A program made the position numbers and the translations under genes. Positions 17,373 through 28,172 of a DNA stretch of 64,000 bases are shown in pieces (position 1 is the stretch's first letter; the number at the start of each line of letters is the position of its first letter). The notes under the pieces are model-generated. The model made no database searches. It was not told the origin of the DNA and worked only from the letters and a program-made list of their open reading frames with translations. The stretch is from NCBI RefSeq assembly GCF_017829975.1, contig NZ_JAEEGA010000009.1, positions 172,688-236,687 on the forward strand. The letters run 5' to 3'. Source of the stretch: Vagococcus allomyrinae (lineage in GTDB: Bacteria > Bacillota > Bacilli > Lactobacillales > Vagococcaceae).

Positions 17373-19123
17373 TGACAAAAAATTGGGAGATATTGGGGAT
17401 AGCCCCTACTTTAGATAAAAAAATAATCAAACGGGCCTATGCCAAAAAGCTTAAACAATTGGATTTGGAAAAAGATTTACAAGCCTTTCAGGCCCTTAAA
17501 GCGGCCCTTGAAGCTTGTCTAGAGGTGCCAGTTGAATCAGAAAAGCCCGTTAGCAATCTTAATCCACAAAACGTCAGTCACTTAAGTGAGGTTTTTCTTT
17601 TTTCATCACCGAAGAGTTCTCAGAAAGAGAACAACTATCATTATCTTGAGCAACGATTACAAAGACTAACCTTGGAGGAGTGCACCCTTCTTTTTTGGCA
17701 ACAGCTGTTAACCTCCCAAGAGTGGTCAGATACTGATTTACGTGCGAATCGTTTACGGATACAACAGTTTGTCAAAGAACGAGCGTATTGGCTGACAAAG
17801 GATATCATCAATTACATTGATCAGAACATTAGCTTATTTGAGTTTGACATGAAATCCTCAGAGGCTGTGGAAACATTGATAGAACTGGAACATTACAAAG
17901 AAGTGCTACTCACCTTGCCAAAATTCAATGCCATTTTTCCTACAATTCTTACGTCGAAAACCGTTGATTACTATACTTTTTTACGGTACCGATTGTGGAT
18001 AATTCTAATCATGGGAAATGAAGACGAACGTTCAGCGAATGACTATTATCAGATCTTACGAAGTATCTATCAAGGTGATTTGGATGTTGAAGTGATATAT
18101 TCGGCGGTTTATCTCCGTCAGAATCTCAGTCGCCTATTTGATAAAAAATCAGCGCCATTATTTGATAGTTACCGCTTTACCAAATTTGCCCAGAAAGCGA
18201 CTGATCACCCGCCTTCTTTGTTATTTTATTATTTTAATGAAACCTTGCGTTTAGGTATTTTCCCTGAGGGCGCATTGGCCTTTATTGAGGTCGGGGATTT
18301 TGGTTTTTTACCACCTGACCTAAGTGCCTTTTTGGTTGGGATGATGTTTTACCAAATCAAAGATTACCAACAGGCTTTTGATTTCTGGCAAGCGATCGAA
18401 GATAGCACACTCATTCATGTCTATTATCGAAAAAGCTTAGATGTACGACGTAAATTAAACCGTCAGGCAAAAGGAAAATTGACCGAACTCAGCGGTATAA
18501 GCCGATTTAGACAGGTATGGAACGATGTTAAATATTGGCTTTATCCAGTGTTTATCATGGCTGGATTGGCGCTTATGGGAGGGTTTGTCGGAGAACAACC
18601 GACAACTACTGATAGCTCAGTTCCTGCTGAAGTTCTTGAGTTGTTTGGTGGACATGCCGCAGAGACTGATGAGACTGAAAGCCGTGTTGGAGATATTTTG
18701 TCTGAGCAGCACACAGAAGGCAGTGTTCACGGTTATGATTTTGCTGAAACTAGCAATGAAAGTTGGGTAAAACTGTTTCCAAAAGTGGGAGACCCGTTGC
18801 ACAAGTTAGTAACAGAGGTACTGCAAACTGATGACATTAATTGTCATTATGATTTTATTAATCAATACATCAGTGAATCTAAGAGAGCTGATCTGCGACA
18901 TTATATTTATTATGAAAAGGGCGATTATCCTGATTTGACTAGTGAAGGCCTACTCTTTTTTGAGAAAGAACATGAGATTTATGTTTATTCTGATCAAATC
19001 ATTGCCGTGGCAACCTTAGATTATCAGGACAGTAGTCAATTTCAACAGTTGCACTTTTATGATCGAAACAAACAGGCATCGAGCTGGCTTGAAACCGAAA
19101 TTAGCGAGCTTTTAAAGGAGTAG
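17372..19123 (+). CDS. Membrane-anchored J-domain-like protein, probable partner of the HscC-like chaperone
   Basis: About 583 residues. Start overlaps the upstream stop (TAATG). Residues 1-50 (NWEILGIAPTLDKKIIKRAYAKKLK, then FQALKAALEACL) have the helices of a J-domain of the DjlC/HscD type, but the loop that should hold HPD reads QLDLEKDL, so the canonical Hsp70-activating tripeptide is missing. A helical middle region follows, then one membrane segment (about 389-410, YPVFIMAGLALMGGFVG) and a C-terminal part of about 170 residues that would lie outside the cell. The topology resembles a membrane-tethered cochaperone. No terminator is evident before the secretion-effector genes. Confidence 0.72.
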   Translation: MTKNWEILGIAPTLDKKIIKRAYAKKLKQLDLEKDLQAFQALKAALEACLEVPVESEKPVSNLNPQNVSHLSEVFLFSSPKSSQKENNYHYLEQRLQRLTLEECTLLFWQQLLTSQEWSDTDLRANRLRIQQFVKERAYWLTKDIINYIDQNISLFEFDMKSSEAVETLIELEHYKEVLLTLPKFNAIFPTILTSKTVDYYTFLRYRLWIILIMGNEDERSANDYYQILRSIYQGDLDVEVIYSAVYLRQNLSRLFDKKSAPLFDSYRFTKFAQKATDHPPSLLFYYFNETLRLGIFPEGALAFIEVGDFGFLPPDLSAFLVGMMFYQIKDYQQAFDFWQAIEDSTLIHVYYRKSLDVRRKLNRQAKGKLTELSGISRFRQVWNDVKYWLYPVFIMAGLALMGGFVGEQPTTTDSSVPAEVLELFGGHAAETDETESRVGDILSEQHTEGSVHGYDFAETSNESWVKLFPKVGDPLHKLVTEVLQTDDINCHYDFINQYISESKRADLRHYIYYEKGDYPDLTSEGLLFFEKEHEIYVYSDQIIAVATLDYQDSSQFQQLHFYDRNKQASSWLETEISELLKE

Positions 19124-19310
19124 AAGGTCGGAGCTTTTTTGGAAAGGGAAGACAATTTAACATATGTTGCTCCTCCTTTGTTAAATAGTGACGGTGTAGA
19201 TGTCCATTTAATTAAAGAGTCGAAGAGATATTTCCTATTTTTTGTATAAATGAACAGAAAAATGTGATAAAATTTAAGTTATAAAAAAGGCCTGTTAAAA
19301 GGAGGTAGCT

Positions 19311-19601
19311 ATGTCAACTATTAAAAGTGATTTAGGTGATGCCAGCCTAAAAGCAACTGCGCTAAAAAATGCGACAGATAGTATCAGTCAATTGCCTTCA
19401 GTCGAAACTGATACGCAAACAACTGTTATGGGGAATGTTTCAGCACAACAAGCTATTCAATCAGCACAAAATACTGCTCAACAAATTGCAGATGCAGTAT
19501 CATTGGCATCAGCTAATATTCGTAGCGTTGCCGAGCAATTCGAAGCGATGGATAACCAAGTGGAGCAAAATATAAAGAAAAATAGTGGAGGATTTTTCTA
19601 G
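19311..19601 (+). CDS. Type VII secretion effector-family small protein (SACOL2603/TIGR04197-like)
   Basis: 96 residues, almost entirely helical, rich in Ala/Gln/Ser, without signal peptide. The pattern STIKSDLGDASLKATAL at the start and ANIRSVAEQFEAMDNQ near the end fits the SACOL2603-like family of WXG100-related proteins found beside LXG toxins. These act as small secreted partners or targeting factors for an LXG protein. It has an AAAGGAGG ribosome site and shares one base with the next gene. Confidence 0.8.
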   Translation: MSTIKSDLGDASLKATALKNATDSISQLPSVETDTQTTVMGNVSAQQAIQSAQNTAQQIADAVSLASANIRSVAEQFEAMDNQVEQNIKKNSGGFF

Positions 19602-19954
19602 TGGAACAATGGGATGAGTTACATCAAAAAGAGCAAAAGTTGTTGGAAAAAGAAGACAGGTTAAATCGAGAAATTAAACAAGTCAGGCAAATTAAAGATT
19701 TATACGAAGCCCACTTTAATGAATCGGGTGATTTTATGTCGGAATTGCACCATACATTTTATAAAAATGATGGGAATTATATTTATGAATCTATTCGCGA
19801 TGATTATCTCCATGAATCTCGTAAGATTATCAATGGATTAGATGAAGATGAAGAAGCACTGATCTGTGCTAAAAAGCAAGTGCAACAGGAGATCACAACC
19901 GTTTTTGAAGAGAAGAAAAAAGTTGCCTTAGAGGAGGCTAGTTATGAGCGTTGA
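19601..19954 (+). CDS. Small coiled-coil protein of the LXG locus (DUF3958-like)
   Basis: 117 residues, GTG start overlapping the previous stop by one base, with a GTGGAGG ribosome site. Strongly charged with heptad-like helices (LLEKEDRLNREIKQVRQIKDL and a second helix near the C-terminus), so probably an antiparallel coiled coil. Small proteins of this shape lie between the WXG-like and LXG genes in many Firmicutes loci and are thought to assist targeting of the LXG protein. Overlaps the LXG gene by 11 bases. Confidence 0.7.
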   Translation: MEQWDELHQKEQKLLEKEDRLNREIKQVRQIKDLYEAHFNESGDFMSELHHTFYKNDGNYIYESIRDDYLHESRKIINGLDEDEEALICAKKQVQQEITTVFEEKKKVALEEASYER

Positions 19955-20678
19955 TATGTACTTGTCTGCCTCACAAAATCAGTCAAGTAGCGTTAGCCAA
20001 ATGACTAAACAGCAGGTTCAAAGTTACGAACAACTACAAAAAGCGATAACTGATTTTTCGCTAAACAGCCCTTTTTTAACAGGTGCTGCCTATGAGTCAG
20101 CTAAAACGTATTTTGATCAAGTGTTGTACCCATTGGTTCAGGGGGGGGTTTTGTTATCAGAGGCAGTGGAGCAGGCAGTAAAAAAATTACCAGAAGCGTA
20201 TCTGGCCGATGTCGATAATGGGGATCTCAAGCAATCTGAATTAGAAGAAAAACTCCAGCAGGTCGATCGACTGATATCCCAGGCGGAAGAAATTGGTGGT
20301 TTACTACACTCATCTAGTACACCAGAGATGACAAAGGAAGGTCAGTTATCAGCTAATACTAGAATGATTGGGCTTTATCGAACTGTCAAGCAAGAACTGG
20401 AAGAAAAACTCTATAAATTGATGGCCTTTAATCAATCCTCAGCGACTATTTTCACTGAAATCGCGGCCTTGGAAGAGGCCGTTATTCAAGGGTTAGCACA
20501 GACAAAAACGGCGTTTAGTTCAAATACTGGGGTTTTTAATGTGCCTTGTAAAGCAGATTTGGCTTGGCAAACTGTAATTGTTACCAAATTACAAGAACGG
20601 GGACAAGAAAAAGATGAGCATCTTATAAAGACAGTGATCAATGATAAAGCGAGCTTTGAAGAGGAATTAGCAGATTAA
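19944..20678 (+). CDS. LXG-domain type VII secretion substrate lacking a toxin domain
   Basis: 244 residues. The N-terminal 200 residues fit an LXG domain: MSVDMYLSAS start, long helices and an LTGAAYESAKTYFDQV segment. LXG proteins normally carry a variable C-terminal toxin, but this one stops after residue 244. The same frame continues past the stop for 38 codons (LAGDFVNEGIK..., up to about 20795), which suggests an in-frame stop has cut a longer protein or that only a remnant of a toxin is left. A run of eight G at 20141-20148 inside the gene could slip. No immunity gene follows and no core secretion genes are in the window. Confidence 0.78.
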   Translation: MSVDMYLSASQNQSSSVSQMTKQQVQSYEQLQKAITDFSLNSPFLTGAAYESAKTYFDQVLYPLVQGGVLLSEAVEQAVKKLPEAYLADVDNGDLKQSELEEKLQQVDRLISQAEEIGGLLHSSSTPEMTKEGQLSANTRMIGLYRTVKQELEEKLYKLMAFNQSSATIFTEIAALEEAVIQGLAQTKTAFSSNTGVFNVPCKADLAWQTVIVTKLQERGQEKDEHLIKTVINDKASFEEELAD

Positions 20679-20796
20679 CTTGCAGGTGATTTTGTAAATG
20701 AAGGCATTAAAAGTTTTACTGAATTAATCAACAAAAACTTCAATAGGCCATCATCAGGCAAGCTGCTGACAATAAAATGGTTTTAGCGGTCTTAAC

Positions 20797-20843
20797 AATA
20801 AATAAAAAAGCACTAGTTTGAGTCAAATCAGCTAGTGTTTTTT
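20797..20843 (+). terminator. Terminator after the LXG locus
   Basis: GCACTAG (near 20810) and CTAGTGT (near 20832) form the base of a hairpin, with a partly paired TTTGA/TCAAA interior and a T7 run. It lies between converging genes. Confidence 0.65.
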
Positions 20844-20913
20844 TGTCCTACTTCCTAACTCAAACCTTTGGTTACAATCCCCAACAAATCAGTCCGCCAC
20901 AGAGGACATAACC

Positions 20914-21822
20914 TTATTTAATTTGGTGCTTCTTGCGATAAGCAGAGGGCGTTAGCTTCATAATGGCCGTAAAGACATTGGTAAAATAAGAGGCGTTGTT
21001 AAAGCCGGAGGCAATTGCCACATCAAGAATAGACCAGCTGGTGGTTACCAGTAAATAGGTGGCTTTGCTCACTCGGAAAGTCGTCAAGTATTCAGAGAAG
21101 TTCATCTGAAAATAGTTTTTAAAAAAGCGGCTAAAATGTTCACGACTAGTGCCGATTAATTCCGCCATATCCGCTAATGTAATCTTATTGGAATAATTGG
21201 CTTCTAAATAATTGACAATTTTTTTAATCCGCATGTTGATTGTCGGCGTTAAGTGATTGTCCTTTTGAATGGCAGGGACATCCTGTTGTAAAACATGAAA
21301 GAAAAAAGCAAAAAGATCACTGCTGACCATCAGTTCATAACCAAAGGGTTGTTCATAGTACAAGCTGATAATGTGGTTAACCAAAGCCAGTACAAGCGGG
21401 TTAGCAGGGTGCTGCTGATCAAAACAGTAAATACGTTGAGAGTGACCTAAGGCTCGCAAATATTTATTGTGAATGACCGTAGAATGGGGTGACAGCAGTA
21501 GCGAGAGTTGAAAAACCAAGGAGTAAAACTTACAATTTTGTGTGCCACTTTTCGTAAATTCATGGATTTGTTCAGGGGGAATTAACATGATTTCCCCAGC
21601 ATTAAGAGTCCTTTTCTCGCCAGCAATTTCGATCCTCATTGCCCCACTTTGGACATAGACGATTTCTATTTCTTCGTGCCAATGGCGATGAACCAAGATT
21701 TTTCGAGTGTCTGTATTATGAATGCTATACAAAGAAAAATGAAAATCAGCGTCACCGTGATACGCATTTTCTCTGAAAAAAATGTGTTGATTGCCAGTCA
21801 ATGAAAATTCCTCCCATATCAA
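20914..21822 (-). CDS. AraC-family transcriptional regulator with N-terminal cupin
   Basis: 302 residues. The N-terminal half is a cupin-type sugar-sensing domain (HRHWHEEIEIVYVQSG, GEIMLIPPEQIHEF). The C-terminal 100 residues hold two AraC HTH motifs (ITLADMAELIGTSREHFSRFFK and ILDVAIASGFNNASYFTNVF). Divergent from the EIIC/GH1/GH31 genes with 105 bases between starts, so it is the probable local regulator, activating in response to a saccharide. Confidence 0.92.
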   Translation of the reverse strand: MIWEEFSLTGNQHIFFRENAYHGDADFHFSLYSIHNTDTRKILVHRHWHEEIEIVYVQSGAMRIEIAGEKRTLNAGEIMLIPPEQIHEFTKSGTQNCKFYSLVFQLSLLLSPHSTVIHNKYLRALGHSQRIYCFDQQHPANPLVLALVNHIISLYYEQPFGYELMVSSDLFAFFFHVLQQDVPAIQKDNHLTPTINMRIKKIVNYLEANYSNKITLADMAELIGTSREHFSRFFKNYFQMNFSEYLTTFRVSKATYLLVTTSWSILDVAIASGFNNASYFTNVFTAIMKLTPSAYRKKHQIK

Positions 21823-21874
21823 TATATTGATAGTTTTTAGTCAAGATATCATAAGCAACTTACAGTCAAGTCAA

Positions 21875-21900
21875 TATAATTATAACTGAAAGTGCTTTCG
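21875..21900 (+). promoter_or_regulatory. -10 element and cre-like site ahead of the EIIC/GH1/GH31 operon
   Basis: TATAAT at 21875-21880 lacks a good -35, as expected for activator-dependent transcription. TGAAAGTGCTTTCG (21887-21900) differs from a good cre mainly by T for C in the centre, suggesting CcpA-mediated repression just downstream of the promoter. Confidence 0.6.
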
Positions 21901-21927
21901 AATACAAAGTGAAGAAAGGAAACATAA

Positions 21928-23157
21928 ATGAATAAGTTAAAAGAGTGGTTCCAAACAATATTTTTAACAAAAATTGCCGAGTTTAGTAATAAAAAGTATT
22001 TAGTGGCGTTACGTGACGGAATGGTGATTACCGTACCGTTCACTATCTTAGGTAGTATCTTTTTAATCATTAACAATTTACCTTTTGAAGGCTGGGGTGA
22101 GGTAGTCAAACCGATTAGTGGCTTGCTAAATGCCCCCGTAACTGTGACATTTGGTTTGTTGTCGCTGATTGTTGTCTGTGGCTTAAGTTATCAAATGGCT
22201 AAACTGAACAAAATTGATGAGATTACCGGCACTGTCATTGGCCTAGTTTCCTTTATTTTGGTGATGTTGACCAATAGTTTAGAAATCGATACGTCTGTCT
22301 ACGGTTCTGCCGGCATGTTTACCGCTATAATTGTGGCCTTATTATCAGGCGAAATAATGAGTTTCTGTATAAAACGCAACTGGGTGATCAAACTCCCTGA
22401 TAGTGTCCCGCCAGCCGTGATGAAATCTTTTGCCGCTCTTATTCCCGGCTCAATCACAATTTTATTCTTTTGGCTGATCAGAGTTGTTCTTAAAATTGAC
22501 ATCAACGCACTGGTGACTAAACTCTTTGCGCCTTTAGTGGTCGGGATTAATACTTTCTGGGGTGTGTTATTAGTCTGTTTCCTGATGTGCGCTTTGTGGA
22601 CGATTGGAATTCACGGCAATAACGTGATTGGCAGTATTTCATCACCGATCTTCTTAACCTATTTGGCCGCCAACATTGAAGCCGTTTCTAATGGTCAGCC
22701 GGCGCCGTATATTGCCGCTGATGGCTTCCTCCTTTTTGGGATGAATTTAGGCGGAACAGGGGCGATTATTGGGATTGCTCTATGCATGTTAACAGCCAAA
22801 AGCGAACGCTATCGAACTTTGGGAAAAATGAGTATTTTGCCTTCGGTCTTTGGCATTAGTGAGCCGATCATGTTCGGTATGCCGATTGTGCTAAATCCAA
22901 TTTTTATGTTTCCATTTATCGGCATTCCTATTTTGTTACAAGGGATTACCTATTTATTGATGCAATACGATCTTATCGGCCGCGTCGTGGCTTCGGCACC
23001 GTGGACCACGCCACCGATTATTTCCGGTTTTCTGATTACCGGTGGGGATTGGCGGGCAGCTCTTTGGCAAGGGATTGAAGTAATCATTGCGGTGGCGATT
23101 TATTACCCATTCTTTAAAATGGCTGATAAACAGGCGCTTAAAGAAGAAACTAACTAA
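21928..23157 (+). CDS. PTS EIIC component, lactose/cellobiose family
   Basis: 409 residues with about ten membrane segments, the usual length of a stand-alone CelB-type EIIC. Family features include the loop GIHGNNVIGSI and FGISEPIMFGMPIVLNP near the end. No EIIA or EIIB of the lactose family is encoded nearby, so it must borrow these from elsewhere. It imports a beta-linked disaccharide or similar glycoside for the two glycosidases encoded after it. The gene follows a GAAGAAAGGAAAC ribosome site. Confidence 0.92.
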   Translation: MNKLKEWFQTIFLTKIAEFSNKKYLVALRDGMVITVPFTILGSIFLIINNLPFEGWGEVVKPISGLLNAPVTVTFGLLSLIVVCGLSYQMAKLNKIDEITGTVIGLVSFILVMLTNSLEIDTSVYGSAGMFTAIIVALLSGEIMSFCIKRNWVIKLPDSVPPAVMKSFAALIPGSITILFFWLIRVVLKIDINALVTKLFAPLVVGINTFWGVLLVCFLMCALWTIGIHGNNVIGSISSPIFLTYLAANIEAVSNGQPAPYIAADGFLLFGMNLGGTGAIIGIALCMLTAKSERYRTLGKMSILPSVFGISEPIMFGMPIVLNPIFMFPFIGIPILLQGITYLLMQYDLIGRVVASAPWTTPPIISGFLITGGDWRAALWQGIEVIIAVAIYYPFFKMADKQALKEETN

Positions 23158-23163
23158 CAGTGA

Positions 23164-24651
<1,488 letters not shown>

Positions 24652-24672
24652 ACAGGAAAGGAAGACCCCTTA

Positions 24673-26994
24673 ATGAAATTTACTAACGGATATTGGTTAA
24701 ATCGGTCAGACTATCAGCTTCAGCACCCTCAAAGCTATCATTCTCACCGTCAAACCGCAACTAAACTGACAGTCTACGCTCCTTATGAGAAGATCAGCCA
24801 ACGTGGGAATACCTTAAATACCGGGATGACCACGATGGAATTGAGTTCGCCTTTAGCAGACGTGATCAAGGTTCGCTTAACTCATCATGACATTGACCAA
24901 CCTGGGCCTCATTTTGAGCTGACAGATTCTTCGCCAGCCATTGAGATCAGCGAAACAGAGGAGACTGTTATCTTTCAGTCAGGAGAGATTCAAGGGCAGA
25001 TAAGCAAGTCAGGGAAGTTCAACTTGGCATTTTATGGCAACGATCGCTTGCTGACTGAGTCCAAATATGGTGCCCAAGCAGAAATTCAAGAAAGAGATCC
25101 CCGTTATTTTCAACCGGGGATCAATGAACTTTATCAAACCCAAGGCCCCCATTACATGCGTGAACAGCTATCATTGGGAGTGGATGAACTGTTATATGGA
25201 TTAGGCGAACGCTTTACTCCCTTGATTAAGAACGGTCAATCGGTTGACAGTTGGAACGAAGATCCAGGCACGGGAAGTGAACAAGCCTATAAGAACATTC
25301 CGTTTTATTTGTCCAACAAAGGATATGGTATTTTAGTCAACCATCCAGAAAAAGTTTCTTTTGAACTGGCCTCAGAAAATGTCTCACGAGCACAGTTCAG
25401 TGTTGAAGGCGAAGTTCTTGAATACTTGGTGATCTATGGCCCAAGCACCAAAGAGATCTTGATGAAATATACCGCATTAACGGGAAAACCAGCTTTACCA
25501 CCTGCTTGGTCCTTTGGTCTATGGTTGTCGACCTCGTTTACAACTGATTACAGTGAAGCGACTGTCATGAGTTTCATTGATGAGATGCAGAGACGTGAAT
25601 TGCCCTTTGAGGTCTTTCACTTTGATACCTTTTGGATGAAAGAATTTGAGTGGTGCAATTTTGAATGGGATGATCAGCAGTTTCCCGATCCCCAAGGAAT
25701 GTTGCAACGAATTCATGATAAAGGCGTTAAAATCTGTCTTTGGATCAATCCATATATCGGACAAAAATCCCCTCTTTTCAACGAGTGTCGCCAAAAGGGC
25801 TATTTCTTAAAAAGAGCAGATGGTCAAGTTTGGCAATGGGATCTCTGGCAGGGAGGCATGGGCATCATTGACTTTACCAATCCAGCTGCCAAAGAATGGT
25901 ATCAAGATCATTTACGACGATTATTGGCCATGGGAGTCGACAGTTTTAAAACCGACTTCGGTGAGCGAATCCCTGATAATGCTGTGTATTTTGATCAATC
26001 TGATCCGAAAAAAGCTCATAATTATTATAGTTATCTCTACAATGAAGCGGTTTTTGAGGTTCTTGAAGCCAACAAAGGCAAGAACGAAGCGATTGTTTTC
26101 GCTCGGTCCGCCTCAGTAGGCTCACAAAAATTCCCCGTTCACTGGGGGGGAGATAATCTTTCTGTTTACAGTTCCATGGCGGAGTCGCTACGTGGTGGAC
26201 TATCGTTTCTACTATCAGGCTTTGGTTTCTGGAGTCATGATATTGGCGGGTTTGAAGAAAATGCTACAGCAGATATTTACAAACGGTGGACACAATTCGG
26301 CTTATTATCAACCCACAGTCGTTATCACGGCAATATAGAGTATCGGGTTCCATGGAATTACGGGGAAGAAGCGGTGGCCGTTACTCGTCAGTTTTCACAG
26401 CTAAAAAATAAGTTAATGCCTTATTTATATCGTGAAGCAGTCGCCACGTCTAAGACGGGTGTTCCAATGATGCGCCCAATTTTTATGGAGTTTGAAGAAG
26501 ACCCAACGACCTTTTATCTCGATAAACAGTACTTTTTAGGTAGTGCACTATTAGTGGCACCGATCTTTAACGAAACAGGTTCAGTGACCTATTATTTACC
26601 AAAAGGCAAGTGGACTCATCTATTGACGTCAGAGATCAAGGAGTTGGCTCAAGGCCAGTGGCTGACTGAAACCTATGATTATTTTAGTTTGCCCGTATTT
26701 GTCAAAGAAAATTCCTTGATTGTCACTGGGAAAAACGAACAACAGGCGGTATATGACTACTTAGACGAGGTGACCATTTCTTGCTATCAGCTAACTGAAG
26801 GAGAACATCATTCTGATTTAGTTAATCAAAAGGGAGAGTTATGCGGCAAGGTAAAAGTTGTCAGAGTTGGTGAAACCTATAGACTTTTAGCCGAAGGAAT
26901 CACTGGCCAAGCTACCGTCGTCGTTTATCATCATGATAAGATCGAGCGTAATCGGCTAGCCGCTGACACGGAATTAAGCTTAAGCATTCAATAA
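24673..26994 (+). CDS. Glycoside hydrolase family 31, YicI-like alpha-xylosidase
   Basis: 773 residues, matching YicI-type enzymes in length (772 in E. coli). The nucleophile Asp428 is in FKTDFGE and the acid/base Asp494 in HWGGDN; the preceding LWINPYIGQKSPLF and DLWQGGMGIIDFTNP segments are typical of alpha-xylosidases. YicI removes alpha-1,6-linked xylose from isoprimeverose and xyloglucan oligosaccharides. No signal peptide, so it works on imported oligosaccharide. Paired with GH1 and an EIIC, it suggests use of xyloglucan-derived or related xylosyl-glucosides. A strong terminator follows. Confidence 0.88.
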   Translation: MKFTNGYWLNRSDYQLQHPQSYHSHRQTATKLTVYAPYEKISQRGNTLNTGMTTMELSSPLADVIKVRLTHHDIDQPGPHFELTDSSPAIEISETEETVIFQSGEIQGQISKSGKFNLAFYGNDRLLTESKYGAQAEIQERDPRYFQPGINELYQTQGPHYMREQLSLGVDELLYGLGERFTPLIKNGQSVDSWNEDPGTGSEQAYKNIPFYLSNKGYGILVNHPEKVSFELASENVSRAQFSVEGEVLEYLVIYGPSTKEILMKYTALTGKPALPPAWSFGLWLSTSFTTDYSEATVMSFIDEMQRRELPFEVFHFDTFWMKEFEWCNFEWDDQQFPDPQGMLQRIHDKGVKICLWINPYIGQKSPLFNECRQKGYFLKRADGQVWQWDLWQGGMGIIDFTNPAAKEWYQDHLRRLLAMGVDSFKTDFGERIPDNAVYFDQSDPKKAHNYYSYLYNEAVFEVLEANKGKNEAIVFARSASVGSQKFPVHWGGDNLSVYSSMAESLRGGLSFLLSGFGFWSHDIGGFEENATADIYKRWTQFGLLSTHSRYHGNIEYRVPWNYGEEAVAVTRQFSQLKNKLMPYLYREAVATSKTGVPMMRPIFMEFEEDPTTFYLDKQYFLGSALLVAPIFNETGSVTYYLPKGKWTHLLTSEIKELAQGQWLTETYDYFSLPVFVKENSLIVTGKNEQQAVYDYLDEVTISCYQLTEGEHHSDLVNQKGELCGKVKVVRVGETYRLLAEGITGQATVVVYHHDKIERNRLAADTELSLSIQ

Positions 26995-27056
26995 GTCGCC
27001 GCTGAACTAGTCATTCCAGTGAGTTAAGTTAAAGTCAATTTAAACGAGAAGTAAAA

Positions 27057-27089
27057 AAACGAGAAAAGGGTCTCTTTTCTCGTTTTTTT
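27057..27089 (+). terminator. Terminator of the EIIC/GH1/GH31 operon
   Basis: AAACGAGAAAAG (27057-27068) pairs perfectly with CTTTTCTCGTTT (27074-27085) across a five-base loop, followed by further T. Confidence 0.92.
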
Positions 27090-27141
27090 GACTACCGGAA
27101 AATAGAGCCACTTCCACTTTTTTAGTGACTTCTTCGCTCAC

Positions 27142-27335
27142 CTAATCAAACGAAATGGCAGTGACTTGGTAGCCAGCTTTATTTAATAGGTTGACAAGCC
27201 CTTCTTCCTCAATTAAATGAGCGGCGCCAACGGCAATAAAGCTGTGATTTCATCCTCTAAATACTGAGGTAAAACTTTCACCCAGCTTTTATTGCGAGAA
27301 ACATTGATGATGTCATTAGGGGATAACAGTCGTTA
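27142..27335 (-). pseudogene. Frameshifted C-terminal remnant of a TraB/GumN-family protein
   Basis: On the minus strand one frame reads LLSPNDIINVSRNKSWVKVLPQ, then after a one-base shift near 27246 another frame reads HSFIAVGAAHLIEEEGLV and NLLNKAGYQVTAISFD before a stop. The paired pieces match the end of TraB/PrgY/GumN proteins (ERNKxW...FVAVGAgHL...GY.V). Everything N-terminal is missing and a stop lies just upstream, so this is a relic. Confidence 0.7.
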
Positions 27336-27370
27336 GTAATCCGTCGATATAGTGCCTAAACTGCTAGTAT

Positions 27371-27417
27371 ATAGTTCCCATTAAATAATCATCCAATGGA
27401 ACTATCTGTTTGATTAT
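27371..27417. repeat. MITE-like palindromic repeat, copy C (inverted, partial)
   Basis: ATAGTTCCCATTAAATAATC (27371-27390) is the inverted right end of copies A and B. It runs into ATCCAATGGAACTATCTG, which is the inverse of a segment in copy B (51120-51137). The rest of the 688-base gap after 26994 holds only the TraB remnant, a terminator and AT-rich sequence. Confidence 0.75.
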
Positions 27418-27682
27418 ATATAGACTTAGCATCGTCCTCTTTTGTCATTAAGGCATCTACAAATTTCCACAGAAAAATTTTTTCTCAATTCTAAGACAAT
27501 AAATTAACTAACGGGTCTCATTTTTAAGGGAATATGTATTAAAAAGAGGAGATTTTGATTGCGTGATCAACAATAATCTGAGTGAAACATGTAAAAATGA
27601 AATAAAGATAAGCTTAAATGTTATGATAGGTATATCAATCAATGCAATAACAATACTATATTTATGATAAGGAGTTTTCAGT

Positions 27683-28102
27683 ATGTTTAGTTATGAAAGA
27701 GGAAATGAGACAGAGGCAGAATTTATTGAAGCGGAATTAGATCTGTTTAACAAGCGAGTGAAAAAGACGACACAAAAAGAAGACCATAAAAAATTTACAG
27801 TTATTGTAAAAAAAGATAACGAAATAGTCGGTGGTGGGATAGCCTATTCTTCTTTATATTATATTGGCTATCTCGAGACTTTGTGGGTTAATCCATTTTT
27901 TAGAAAACAATCTATAGGTAGTCAAATATTGTTATTACTTGAAAAAAGTTTACTGGAGTATGGTTGTGATATGTGCCATCTCGAAACATTTGATTTTCAG
28001 GCCCCTTCATTTTATAAAAAAAATGGGTATGAAGTTTTCGGCGAATTGCATTATCAAAAACAGAATTTGACTGAGTTTTTCTTAAAGAAAAATTTGTCTT
28101 AA
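27683..28102 (+). CDS. GNAT-family N-acetyltransferase
   Basis: 139 residues. The acetyl-CoA-binding region is LETLWVNPFFRKQSIGSQILLLLE (split motif: V..FRKQSIGSQ, residues about 70-85), followed by APSFYKKNGYEVFGEL, the usual end of the fold. GNAT enzymes acetylate amines on small molecules or proteins; the substrate is unknown. Single gene with an AAGGAG ribosome site; base composition is more AT-rich than its neighbours. Confidence 0.88.
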   Translation: MFSYERGNETEAEFIEAELDLFNKRVKKTTQKEDHKKFTVIVKKDNEIVGGGIAYSSLYYIGYLETLWVNPFFRKQSIGSQILLLLEKSLLEYGCDMCHLETFDFQAPSFYKKNGYEVFGELHYQKQNLTEFFLKKNLS

Positions 28103-28172
28103 GTAGTCTCGTTGTGAGTAATGGAGCAGGTGCTATCAGGTAATTTAATACAGTATATTAGCTATTTCCCAA

